A stretch of 64,000 bases of DNA from NCBI RefSeq assembly GCF_027988105.1, contig NZ_JAQJZJ010000010.1:62001-126000 (forward strand), written 5' to 3'. Shown here one piece after another: positions 26,014 through 34,104 of this stretch; the stretch's first letter is position 1; the number at the start of each line of letters is the position of its first letter. The position numbers and the translations under genes are program-made. Origin of the DNA: Pseudomonas aestuarii. GTDB lineage: Bacteria; Pseudomonadota; Gammaproteobacteria; Pseudomonadales; Pseudomonadaceae. Under the pieces are notes generated by a model. The model was not told where the DNA came from. It searched no databases and saw only the letters and a program-made list of their open reading frames with translations.

Positions 26014-26531
26014 AGCCCCTGCCCCTTCAACACCAGCGGCAGCCCTGCCACGGTGAAAATCACCCGCTGACAACGCTCGGCCAGGGCCTGGTGCAGCCAG
26101 CCGGCGGCATCCACATAGCGGCGAGTCAGCTCGCCCAGCGGCACCACGCCCAGGCCGGTCTCGTTGCTGACCAGGATGATCCGCCCCGGCAGCTCACCCA
26201 GGCACGCGAGCAGCGCCTCGCGCTCGGCGTCCAGGCGCGCCTCATCGTCGAGCATCAGCAGGTTGCTCAACCACAGGGTCAGGCAGTCGACCAGCAGGCA
26301 GCTGCCCGGCGCCGCCAGTTCTCGCAGCACTTGGGCCAATTGCAGCGGCTCTTCCACCAGCGCCCAGTGCGCTGGACGCCGCTGGTGATGCTGCTGAATG
26401 CGTGCATTCATCTCGCCGTCCAGCGCCTGGCTGGTAGCGATGTAGGTCACCGGCAGCGCGCTGTCGGCGGCCAGTTTTTCGGCCAGGCGGCTCTTGCCGG
26501 AACGGGCGCCGCCCAAAATCAATTCATGCAT
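26010..26531 (-). CDS. cobU: Adenosylcobinamide kinase / guanylyltransferase
   Basis: A 173-residue bifunctional enzyme that phosphorylates adenosylcobinamide and then adds GMP. The P-loop GGARSGKSRLAE is at the N-terminus. The guanylylated His lies in the family segment ARIQQHHQRRP, and the DCLTLWLSN motif follows. It is also named cobP. A gap of 111 bases with a REP-like hairpin separates it from cobQ, the longer break among the tightly overlapping 3' cob genes. Confidence 0.94.
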   Translation of the reverse strand: MHELILGGARSGKSRLAEKLAADSALPVTYIATSQALDGEMNARIQQHHQRRPAHWALVEEPLQLAQVLRELAAPGSCLLVDCLTLWLSNLLMLDDEARLDAEREALLACLGELPGRIILVSNETGLGVVPLGELTRRYVDAAGWLHQALAERCQRVIFTVAGLPLVLKGQGL

Positions 26532-26559
26532 GTCGATAACCCTTTCAATCCAATGGGTG

Positions 26560-26642
26560 GCGAAGGCAGCGAGGGCGGGACTTTTTCCGCGAAACGCCGT
26601 ATTGCGCTATTTCGCGGCTAAAGCCCCTGCCACGAACGCAGC
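26560..26642. repeat. REP-like palindrome in the cobQ-cobU gap
   Basis: The segment ccgcgaaacgccgtattgc with ...gcgctatttcgcgg forms an inverted repeat (stem cgcgaaa / tttcgcg). Flanks are gagggcgggactttt on one side and aaagcccctgcc on the other, typical of Pseudomonas REP-type elements. Lying between two genes of one operon, it may stabilise or attenuate the transcript. Confidence 0.5.
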
Positions 26643-28094
26643 TCACAGGCCACACAATTCACGCAGCCGATCGGTATCCAGATGCGCCTCGACCATATCG
26701 GCCAGGCGCTCGATATCGCGTTCGCGCAGGGCGTGGTAGTCGACCGGCTGCACCTCGCGCAGTCCGGCCCAGCGCAGCAGTGCGCTGCAGGCCGCGCTCG
26801 ACTCGAACAGGCCGTGCAGGTAGCTGCCGAGCACCTGGCCGTCGGCGCTCAGAGCACCGTCGCCGCGGCCGTCGTCCAGCCGCACGGCGGCGGCCTCCAG
26901 GGCCGGCCCGCTGCTGACCCCGGCATGGATCTCGTAGCCACTCACCGGTGCGCCTTCCAGGCACAGGTGGCCGCGCACGTTGCGCAGCTGCTTCTCGGGT
27001 TGCAGCACGGTGGCGAAGTCCAGCAGGCCCAGGCCCTGGCTGTTGCCGGCCACACCCTCCAGGCCATGGGGATCGTCGATGCGCCTGCCGAGCATCTGCA
27101 GGCCGCCGCAGATGCCCAACAGCTTGCCGCCGTAGCGCAGGTGCTTGTGGATGGCCGCCGCCCAGCCCTGCTCGCGCAGGAAGGCCAGGTCGGCGCGCAC
27201 GCTCTTGGAGCCGGGCAGGATGATCAGGTCGGCCGGCGGGATCGCCTGGCCGGGGCCGACGAAGCTCAGTTCGACCTGCGGGTGCAGACGCAGCGGGTCG
27301 AAGTCGGTGTGGTTGCTGATGCGCGGCAGCACCGGCACCACCACCTTGAGCGTCGCGCCGGTCTTGGCGGCCTGGCGCAGGTCGATGGCGTCCTCGGCCT
27401 CCAGGTGAAAATCCATCAGGTAGGGCAACACCCCGAGTACCGGTTTGCCGGTGCGTTCTTCGAGCCAGTCCAGGCCCGGCTGCAACAGGGCGATGTCGCC
27501 GCGAAAGCGGTTGATCACGAAACCCTGGATGCGCGCCTGCTCGCTTGCCGAAAGCAACGCCAGGGTGCCAACCAGGTGGGCGAACACCCCGCCCTTGTCG
27601 ATATCGGCAATCAGGAGCACCGGGCAGTCCACCGCCTCGGCGAAGCCCATGTTGGCGATGTCGCCGGCGCGCAGGTTGATCTCGGCCGGCGAGCCGGCGC
27701 CCTCCACCATCACCACCGGATAGGCCTCGGTTAGCCGCTGGTGCGACTGCAGCACCGCATCCATCGCCACCCGCTTGTAGTCGTGGTAGGCCGCCGCCTC
27801 CATGCTGCTGATGGCCCGGCCGTGGATGATCACCTGGGCGCCGGTGTCGCTGTTGGGCTTGAGCAGCACCGGGTTCATGTCCGTGTGCGGCGCCAGACCG
27901 GCGGCCTGGGCCTGCACCGCCTGGGCCCGGCCGATCTCGCCACCGTCGGCGGTGACCGCGCTATTGAGCGCCATGTTCTGCGGTTTGAACGGCACCACCG
28001 CCACGCCCTGGCGCTTGAGCCAGCGGCACAGCGCGGTTACCAGGGTGCTCTTGCCGGCGTCCGAGGTCGTACCTTGAACCATTAGGGTGCTCAT
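26643..28094 (-). CDS. cobQ: Cobyric acid synthase
   Basis: A 483-residue ATP- and glutamine-dependent amidase that amidates positions b, d, e and g of adenosylcobyrinate a,c-diamide. The N-terminal dethiobiotin-synthase-like ATPase domain has GTTSDAGKSTL. The C-terminal class I glutamine amidotransferase has the Cys loop LLGICGGLQMLGR and the His of YLHGLFES. Its ATG overlaps the stop of the upstream cobD (ATGA). Confidence 0.95.
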   Translation of the reverse strand: MSTLMVQGTTSDAGKSTLVTALCRWLKRQGVAVVPFKPQNMALNSAVTADGGEIGRAQAVQAQAAGLAPHTDMNPVLLKPNSDTGAQVIIHGRAISSMEAAAYHDYKRVAMDAVLQSHQRLTEAYPVVMVEGAGSPAEINLRAGDIANMGFAEAVDCPVLLIADIDKGGVFAHLVGTLALLSASEQARIQGFVINRFRGDIALLQPGLDWLEERTGKPVLGVLPYLMDFHLEAEDAIDLRQAAKTGATLKVVVPVLPRISNHTDFDPLRLHPQVELSFVGPGQAIPPADLIILPGSKSVRADLAFLREQGWAAAIHKHLRYGGKLLGICGGLQMLGRRIDDPHGLEGVAGNSQGLGLLDFATVLQPEKQLRNVRGHLCLEGAPVSGYEIHAGVSSGPALEAAAVRLDDGRGDGALSADGQVLGSYLHGLFESSAACSALLRWAGLREVQPVDYHALRERDIERLADMVEAHLDTDRLRELCGL

Positions 28095-29083
28095 GCGGAC
28101 TCCTTGGCGAATACCTGCAGTGCCTGCTCCAGGCGCAACCAGCCTGGCTCGTCCGGCGGCAGGCCGAAACGCAGGCTGGATGGGCTGGCAAACAGGCGGG
28201 TGAGAATGCCGTTACAGGCGAGAAATTCATACAGCAGGCTGGCCCGCTGACTGACGACCCAGTGGAACAAGGAACAGCCGCCAGTCGGCGCTAAACCATG
28301 GGCGCCGAGCAACGCGGCCAGACGCAGACCATCGGCACGCAAGCGCTCGCGTTGGGCTTGCTGAGCGGCCTGATCCTGCAACAGCGTCGTTGCCACCACC
28401 CGACTCGGCCCGCTGACAGTCCAGGGCCCGAGCAGCTCGGCCATCTGAGCGAGTAGCCCTGGCTGCGCCAGGACAAAACCCAGGCGGATACCGGCCAAAC
28501 CGAAGAACTTGCCGAACGAGCGCAGCACGATCAGCCCCGGCCGCTCGCTATGCGCCGCCAGGCTGTGCTCGGGCGTGCAATCGATAAAGGCTTCGTCGAC
28601 CACCAGCCAGCCACCGCGCTCGGCCAGGCGGGCATGCCAGGCCAGCAGTTGCGCGGGCGTGAAACGCCGGCCGGTGGGATTGTTCGGATTGACCAGCAGC
28701 AACACGTCGAGGCGCTCCAGGGCACGGTTGACCCCGCCTTCGCTGAGTTCCAGCAGGCGATGGCCTTCGCGCCGCCAGGCGGCGGCATGCTCGGCGTAGG
28801 CCGGCGAGACGATGCCAACCCGAGCGTTGCGCCGCAACCGTGGCAGCGCCTGGATCGCCGCCTGGGAACCGGCCACCGGCAGCAGATTGGCCACCCCGTA
28901 ATAGTCGCGGGCAGCGCTTTCCAGACCATCGTCCAGTTCGGGCAGGCGCGTCCAGGCCGACGCGGGAATGTCCGGCAGCGACCAACCATAAGGGGCGATA
29001 CCGGTGGACAGATCCAGCCAGTCGCGCAACGGAATGGCAAACTTCAGCGCCGCCGCGCGCAAGCGGCCGCCATGCTCAAGCAC
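28091..29083 (-). CDS. cobD: Threonine-phosphate decarboxylase
   Basis: A 330-residue PLP enzyme of the class I aminotransferase fold that makes (R)-1-amino-2-propanol phosphate for the corrin side chain. The PLP-binding Lys is in RSFGKFFGLAGIRLG, and the LVNPNNPTG motif is present. It is called cobC in P. aeruginosa naming. I chose a GTG start (LEHGGRLR) because ggggac lies upstream; longer frames run inside cbiB. It overlaps the cbiB end by 8 bases and cobQ by 4. Confidence 0.92.
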   Translation of the reverse strand: MLEHGGRLRAAALKFAIPLRDWLDLSTGIAPYGWSLPDIPASAWTRLPELDDGLESAARDYYGVANLLPVAGSQAAIQALPRLRRNARVGIVSPAYAEHAAAWRREGHRLLELSEGGVNRALERLDVLLLVNPNNPTGRRFTPAQLLAWHARLAERGGWLVVDEAFIDCTPEHSLAAHSERPGLIVLRSFGKFFGLAGIRLGFVLAQPGLLAQMAELLGPWTVSGPSRVVATTLLQDQAAQQAQRERLRADGLRLAALLGAHGLAPTGGCSLFHWVVSQRASLLYEFLACNGILTRLFASPSSLRFGLPPDEPGWLRLEQALQVFAKESA

Positions 29084-29984
29084 GATAAAGTCCCCATAGC
29101 AGTAACAACGCCAGCCACAGCAGCACGCCACCGTAGACCAGATTGAGCGCCCGTTCGATGTCCCGCGCCTGCGCTGGAGGGCCCTGACCCAGTTGCGGGC
29201 GCTGGTGCCATTCGCCGTGATACTCGGCCGCGCCACCCAGGCTGACGCCGAGGGCACCGGCACCGGCGGCCATCACCGGGCCGGCGTTGGGGCTGTCCCA
29301 CTGCGGCGCCTGCTGGCGCCAGCAACGCAGGGCCAGGGCAGTCTTGCCGAGCAGCGCATAGCTCAGTGCTACCAGCCGCGCCGGCAGGTAATTGAGCCCG
29401 TCGTCGATCTTCGCCGCGGCCCAGCCGAAGCGCTCGAAACGCGGGTTGCGGTAGCCCCACATGGCGTCCAGGGTATTGCTCAGGCGATAGAGCACTACCC
29501 CCGGCGCACCGGCGACGAGGAACCAGAACAGTGCGGCGAATACCGCATCCGAGCCGTTTTCCAGCACCGACTCGGTGCCGGCGCGGGCTACACCCGTGGC
29601 ATCCAGTTCCGCGGTGTTGCGGCTGACCATATAGCCGACCCGCTCACGCGCCAGTTGCAGATCGCCCAGGCGCAGTGCCCGGGCCACCGGCTGGGCATGT
29701 TCGCCCAGGCTGCGCAAACCGAGGGCGGCATAGAGGGCAAAAACCTCCACCGCCCAGCCGAATATCGGCACCTGCGCCAGCGCGCCGGCCAGCAGGGTCA
29801 AGGGCAATACCGCCAGGCACCAGGCGCTGACCCCATGACTGCGCCAGCCACCACCGCCCGCATTGCAGCGCTGCTCGATGCGCTCGGCCATGCGCCCGAA
29901 GGCCACCAGTGGATGCCAGCCTTTCGACTCGCCGAAAGCGGCATCCAGGGCCACAGCGGCTACGGCGGCGAATATCAGGCTCAC
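29076..29984 (-). CDS. cbiB: Adenosylcobinamide-phosphate synthase
   Basis: A 302-residue integral membrane protein that attaches the aminopropanol (phosphate) arm to adenosylcobyric acid. The N-terminus has FGESKGWHPLVAFG as in the family, and later SRNTAELDATGVARAGTESVLENGSDAVFAALFW is the strongly conserved region. It is called cobD in Pseudomonas. Its ATG overlaps the stop of the binding protein gene upstream. Confidence 0.94.
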   Translation of the reverse strand: MSLIFAAVAAVALDAAFGESKGWHPLVAFGRMAERIEQRCNAGGGGWRSHGVSAWCLAVLPLTLLAGALAQVPIFGWAVEVFALYAALGLRSLGEHAQPVARALRLGDLQLARERVGYMVSRNTAELDATGVARAGTESVLENGSDAVFAALFWFLVAGAPGVVLYRLSNTLDAMWGYRNPRFERFGWAAAKIDDGLNYLPARLVALSYALLGKTALALRCWRQQAPQWDSPNAGPVMAAGAGALGVSLGGAAEYHGEWHQRPQLGQGPPAQARDIERALNLVYGGVLLWLALLLLWGLYRA

Positions 29985-30778
29985 TCGCCCGCCTCCACGC
30001 AGCCACGAATCAGCGCGTGCAAGCGGCGCACGCCATCGGTCAGGGCCGCCGGCCCGGCCTGGAGGATGTCCGCCGACTTGATTTCGAACAGCTGGCCATT
30101 ACGCACCGCCGGTATCGTCTCCCAGCCGGGCCGGGCCATGACCTGCTCAGGGCGAAAGCGCTTGCCACACCAGGAACCAATGATCAGATCAGGTGCGCGG
30201 CGCACCACTTCCAGCGGGTCTGCGATGATGCGCTGCTTGGCACGCTTGCAGCCTGCCAGCTCGGCGAAGCAGTCCTCGCCACCAGCCAGTTCGATCAACT
30301 CGCTGACCCAGCCAATGCCGCTGATCAAGGGCTCGTTCCATTCCTCGAAATACACCCTGGGCCGGCGCGGCAATTGTGCCGCACTGGCGCAAATGCGCTC
30401 CAGGCCCTCCCGCAGCTCGCCAATCAGCCGGTCGGCGCGGTCGCTGGCATGCACCTGGGCGCCAAGGGTTTCGATCATGCGGTAGGTGCCGGCGATGTCG
30501 CGCTGGTTGAACAGGTGCACTTCCAGGCCTTCGCGCGCCAGTTCGGCGACGATGTCGGCCTGCAGGTCACAGAAGCCCAACACCAGATCCGGCTTGACCG
30601 CGAGGATCTTGTCGATGCGCGCCGTGGTGAAGCCGCTGACCTTGGGCTTTTCCTTGCGTGCTTGCGGCGGGCGCACGGTAAAGCCGGAAATCCCCGCGAT
30701 GCGCGCCTGCTCGCCAAGAAGATAGAGGATTTCGCAGCTCTCGGTGGACAGGCAGACGATGCGTTGCGGGCCTTTCAT
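29981..30778 (-). CDS. BtuF-like cobalamin/corrinoid-binding protein without signal peptide
   Basis: A 265-residue type III periplasmic-binding-protein fold (RIVCLSTESCEILYLLG at the start, SGFTTARIDKILAVKPDLVLG, EEWNEPLISGIGWVSELIELAGG). It belongs to the BtuF/FhuD group. I see no signal peptide in any plausible start, so it may work in the cytoplasm or the export signal was lost. No btuC or btuD is nearby. Start and stop both overlap neighbouring genes (ATGA), placing it in the B12 operon. It is probably a corrinoid carrier. Confidence 0.78.
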   Translation of the reverse strand: MKGPQRIVCLSTESCEILYLLGEQARIAGISGFTVRPPQARKEKPKVSGFTTARIDKILAVKPDLVLGFCDLQADIVAELAREGLEVHLFNQRDIAGTYRMIETLGAQVHASDRADRLIGELREGLERICASAAQLPRRPRVYFEEWNEPLISGIGWVSELIELAGGEDCFAELAGCKRAKQRIIADPLEVVRRAPDLIIGSWCGKRFRPEQVMARPGWETIPAVRNGQLFEIKSADILQAGPAALTDGVRRLHALIRGCVEAGE

Positions 30779-31428
30779 GGCTGGGTTGCTCCCCAAGAAT
30801 TTTCATACAGTAGTGCCTGTAGCGGGCGCGGCTGCACCCAGCCCAGCTGCGCCAGCATCGGTGCGTCATAGAAGGCCGCGACCGGCCCCAGACAGAGCAC
30901 TGCCAGCGGCTTACTGCCGGGCGGCATGCTCAGCAATTCGGCCAGCGCCTGCGGCTCGAACAAGGAGACCCAGCCCATGCCCAGCCCCTCGGCACGGGCG
31001 GCGAGCCAGAGATTCTGGATGGCGCAGGCCATCGACGCCAGGTCCATTTCCGGCAGGGTACGGCGGCCGAACACATGGGCCTCGCGCCCGTCCATCAAGG
31101 CCACCACCAGCAACTCGGCGCAGTCGCGAATGCCCTCGACCTTGAGCCGCATGAATTCATCGCCGCGTTGGCCCAGGGCTTCGGCCGTATGCAACCGCTC
31201 CTGCTCCACCAGTTGCTGAATCGACTCGCGCAGCGCCGGCCGGGTGATGCGGATAAAGCGCCACGGCTGCATCAGGCCGACACTGGGCGCCTGGTGCGCC
31301 GCCTCCAACAGGCGAGCCAGCACCTCGGGCTCGACCCGTCCTCCTGAAAAGTGGCGCATGTCGCGCCGCTCGGCGATGGCGCGGTACACCGCCGCACGCT
31401 CCTCAGGACTGAAGGCCTGCTCGCTCAT
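30775..31428 (-). CDS. bluB: 5,6-dimethylbenzimidazole synthase
   Basis: A 217-residue flavin-destroying nitroreductase-fold enzyme that turns reduced FMN into dimethylbenzimidazole, the lower base of B12. Family features: RRDMRHFSGG near the N-terminus, APSVGLMQPWRFIRI, and the C-terminal GWVQPRPLQALLYENSWG. The ATG giving MSEQAFSPEER overlaps the cobB stop. It supplies the base used by CobT. Confidence 0.94.
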   Translation of the reverse strand: MSEQAFSPEERAAVYRAIAERRDMRHFSGGRVEPEVLARLLEAAHQAPSVGLMQPWRFIRITRPALRESIQQLVEQERLHTAEALGQRGDEFMRLKVEGIRDCAELLVVALMDGREAHVFGRRTLPEMDLASMACAIQNLWLAARAEGLGMGWVSLFEPQALAELLSMPPGSKPLAVLCLGPVAAFYDAPMLAQLGWVQPRPLQALLYENSWGATQP

Positions 31429-32729
31429 GGCTGCCGGCTCGGGCGAAACAGCGCGGCGGCCGCAACGGGATCGGAGGGTAGATAAAAGTGGATATAGGAC
31501 GCTGTCAGCCGGCCCAGCCGATAGACCGCCTCGGCGGTGCGCTTGTAGTTCGGACACTCGCCACGCGCAGTCGGTGCCAGCGCGGTGGTCAGCGCCGAAT
31601 GGTGGAAGGTGTGGCCCCGCAGGCGCCCTTCCGGCAGTTCGACCGCCTGCAACGCCAGGGCGGTCAGGCGCGGTTGCAGGGTCGCCTCCCCAGCCAGCAG
31701 GCCGAGCATCTGCCCGCTGGAACCCTGCTTGTCGGTCAGCTTGTCGAGCAGATACAGCATGCCGCCGCATTCGGCGTGGATCGGCTTGCCGCCTGCATGG
31801 TGCGCGCGGATCGCCTGAGCCATGGCCTGGTTGGCTTGCAACTGCGCCAGGTGCAACTCGGGGTAACCGCCAGGCAGGTACAGGCTGTCGACCTCGGGCA
31901 GGTGGCTGTCGACCAGCGGCGAGAAGAAGCACAGCTCGGCGCCCAGTTCTGCCAGCAGGTCAAGGTTGGCCTGGTAGAGAAAGGCAAAGGCACTGTCGCG
32001 CGCCACGCCGATGCGCACCCCGGCCAGCAGCGGCTCGACAGGGCGCGGTGCGGCCACGGCGAACTCGACCGGCGGCGGCAGGCTGACATCGGCACTGGCG
32101 GCCAGGGCATCGGCGGCGGCATCCAGGCGCGCATCCAGGTCACTCAGCTCTTCGGCCTGGATCAGGCCCAGATGGCGGCTCGGCAACTCGACCGCGGCGC
32201 TGCGTGGCAAGGCGCCATACCAGCGGATCGCTTCGGGCAAGGCATCACGCAAGATCTCGCCATGCCGCGCACTGCCGACCCGGTTGCCGAGCACCCCGGA
32301 GAACGGCAGGTCCGGCTGAAAACTGGCCAACCCATGCGCCAGGGCGCCGAAGGTCTGGGCCATGGCCGAACCGTCGATCACCGCCAGCACCGGTACAGCA
32401 AACTGCCGCGCCAGGTCGGCCGCCGACGGGTTGCCGTCGAACAGGCCCATCACCCCTTCGATCAGGATCAGATCGGCCTCGCCCGCCGCCTGCCAGAGCA
32501 GACGCCGGCTCTCGGCCTCGCCGACCATCCACAGGTCCAGTTGGTACACCGGCGCGCCGCTGGCGCGGGCGAGGATCATCGGGTCGAGAAAATCCGGCCC
32601 GCACTTGAACACCCGCACCCGCTTGCCCTGACGCCTGTGCAGCCGCGCCAGGGCGGCGGTGACCGTGGTCTTGCCCTGTCCCGAGGCAGGCGCGGCGATC
32701 AGCAGGGCCGGGCAGCGTCTAACACTCAT
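31425..32729 (-). CDS. cobB: Hydrogenobyrinic acid a,c-diamide synthase
   Basis: A 434-residue glutamine-dependent amidotransferase of the CobB/CbiA family. The N-terminal P-loop is SGQGKTTVTAAL, and VIEGVMGLFDG-like text appears as LIEGVMGLFDG. The C-terminal amidotransferase Cys is in IHAECGGMLYL. It amidates acetate side chains a and c. Aerobic-type hydrogenobyrinate or anaerobic-type cobyrinate substrate cannot be separated by my reading; the Pseudomonas context favours the aerobic route. About 141 bases lie between it and cobO. Confidence 0.92.
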   Translation of the reverse strand: MSVRRCPALLIAAPASGQGKTTVTAALARLHRRQGKRVRVFKCGPDFLDPMILARASGAPVYQLDLWMVGEAESRRLLWQAAGEADLILIEGVMGLFDGNPSAADLARQFAVPVLAVIDGSAMAQTFGALAHGLASFQPDLPFSGVLGNRVGSARHGEILRDALPEAIRWYGALPRSAAVELPSRHLGLIQAEELSDLDARLDAAADALAASADVSLPPPVEFAVAAPRPVEPLLAGVRIGVARDSAFAFLYQANLDLLAELGAELCFFSPLVDSHLPEVDSLYLPGGYPELHLAQLQANQAMAQAIRAHHAGGKPIHAECGGMLYLLDKLTDKQGSSGQMLGLLAGEATLQPRLTALALQAVELPEGRLRGHTFHHSALTTALAPTARGECPNYKRTAEAVYRLGRLTASYIHFYLPSDPVAAAALFRPSRQP

Positions 32730-32870
32730 CGCGGCCGCTCCTCAGCCAAGGCGCTGCGCACGCAGTAGCGCCTCGCCACGCCGTGGCAACCCGCCAAATC
32801 CGCTCAGCCGGGCCGCCGCGGCGTAGTGCCTGCGGCGAATAGGCCCTAGCCGACGCGATCGTGGTAACGG
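32730..32870. other. Intercistronic gap in the cob operon, no gene
   Basis: 141 bases between cobO and cobB, the longest break among the cob genes. It holds a GC-rich stretch with gcctgcggcgaataggcc (near 32828), similar to one near 4450, and no reading frame. It could hold an internal promoter or be a repeat insertion. Confidence 0.4.
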
Positions 32871-33485
32871 TCAAAACTCGACCCCTTTCTGCGCCTTCAC
32901 GCCGGCCTTGAACGCATGCTTGACCAGATTCATTTCGGTGACGGTATCCGCCGCCTCGATCATCCCCGGCAAGGCGCCACGGCCGGTCACCACCACATGC
33001 TGCAGCAGCGGACGGGCCTCGATGTCGGCGAGCACCGTCTCCAGCTCCAGGTAGCCGTATTTCAGGGCGATGTTCAGTTCATCGAGCACCACCAGGCCAA
33101 TACCGGGGTCACTCAACAGCTGCGCGGCGACCACCCAGGCCTCACGGGCCTTGTCGATATCGCGCTGGCGATCCTGGGTTTCCCAGGTAAAGCCCTCGCC
33201 CATCACGTGGTAGCTGACTTCATCGGGAAAGCGGCGGAAGAAGGTCTCTTCACCGGTGCTGGCCGCGCCCTTGATGAACTGCACCACGCCGACCCTGATG
33301 CCGTGCCCGAGAGCCCGGGCGACCATGCCGAAGGCACTGCTGCTCTTGCCCTTGCCATTGCCGCTGTGCACCAGCAGCAGGCCGTATTCATCCTGGGCCT
33401 GGGCGATTTTCTCGTCGATCAGCGCCTTCTTGCGCGCCATGCGTGCCTTGTGCCGCGCGTCACGTTCGCTCGACTCGCTCATCAT
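32871..33485 (-). CDS. cobO: Cob(I)yrinic acid a,c-diamide adenosyltransferase
   Basis: A 204-residue ATP:corrinoid adenosyltransferase of the CobA/CobO/BtuR family. The P-loop GNGKGKSSSAFGMVARALGH is at about residues 43-62, and VVLDELNIALKYGYL and VVTGRGALPGMIEAAD motifs follow. Two adjacent ATGs are possible; the first overlaps the btuM stop (ATGA), so I used it. It converts cobalt to the adenosylated form before the amidation and nucleotide-loop steps. Confidence 0.95.
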   Translation of the reverse strand: MMSESSERDARHKARMARKKALIDEKIAQAQDEYGLLLVHSGNGKGKSSSAFGMVARALGHGIRVGVVQFIKGAASTGEETFFRRFPDEVSYHVMGEGFTWETQDRQRDIDKAREAWVVAAQLLSDPGIGLVVLDELNIALKYGYLELETVLADIEARPLLQHVVVTGRGALPGMIEAADTVTEMNLVKHAFKAGVKAQKGVEF

Positions 33486-34051
33486 TTGACCTCGACGCGC
33501 GGCTGCGCCAGCTGCCAGGCGCGGACGCCGATATACGACACCACTGCCAGGCCGACATACAGCGCCAGGCCTCCCAGGTAACGCGGGTAATAGAGCGCGA
33601 CACGATCGGCCAGCAGGGCCAGGGTCGGCTCGGGATAACGCCCGGAGAAGAACAGGAAGCCGCCACCGGAGAACAGGTAGCAAACCAGGGCACTGACCGC
33701 CACGGTTGCCGCCAACAGCGCCAGGCTGCTCAAGCGATCACTGTGCCAGCCGGCATACAGACGACCGCCCAGCCACAGCGCGCCATAGGCCGGCACCAGC
33801 ATCCAGTAGGCCGGCGACATGCACCAATCGCTGACCCCAGCCCATTGAATGGCCGCGAAATCGAGCAGGGAGGCCTCGATAAACAGCGCCGGGAATACCC
33901 AGCGCGGTGTGAGCAGCACACCCGCCAGCAAGAATACCGCCCAGCTGGCGCTGGGCAGGTTGAGCGTGGCGAAGTGCTGACCACGGGTCATGGCCATCAG
34001 CGCCGCGAGGGCGATGCCGATCAGCAGTTGGGTACGGGGTGACAGATTCAT
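33482..34051 (-). CDS. btuM: BtuM-type vitamin B12 transporter (ECF S-component-like)
   Basis: A 189-residue membrane protein with about six helices lying between btuB and cobO. It fits the solitary BtuM family: N-terminal QHFATLNLPSASWAVFLLAG, then the loop GVSDWCMSPAYWMLVPAYG with Cys77. In BtuM of Thiobacillus denitrificans a Cys at the equivalent site coordinates the cobalt and removes cyanide. It would move B12 across the inner membrane with no btuCD genes here. The assignment rests on remembered motifs and context. Confidence 0.75.
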   Translation of the reverse strand: MNLSPRTQLLIGIALAALMAMTRGQHFATLNLPSASWAVFLLAGVLLTPRWVFPALFIEASLLDFAAIQWAGVSDWCMSPAYWMLVPAYGALWLGGRLYAGWHSDRLSSLALLAATVAVSALVCYLFSGGGFLFFSGRYPEPTLALLADRVALYYPRYLGGLALYVGLAVVSYIGVRAWQLAQPRVEVK

Positions 34052-34104
34052 CCATTCATCTCCAGGTTAAATAGCTAGGGTGAGTCGTGCGCCCTGGGCA
34101 GGGC

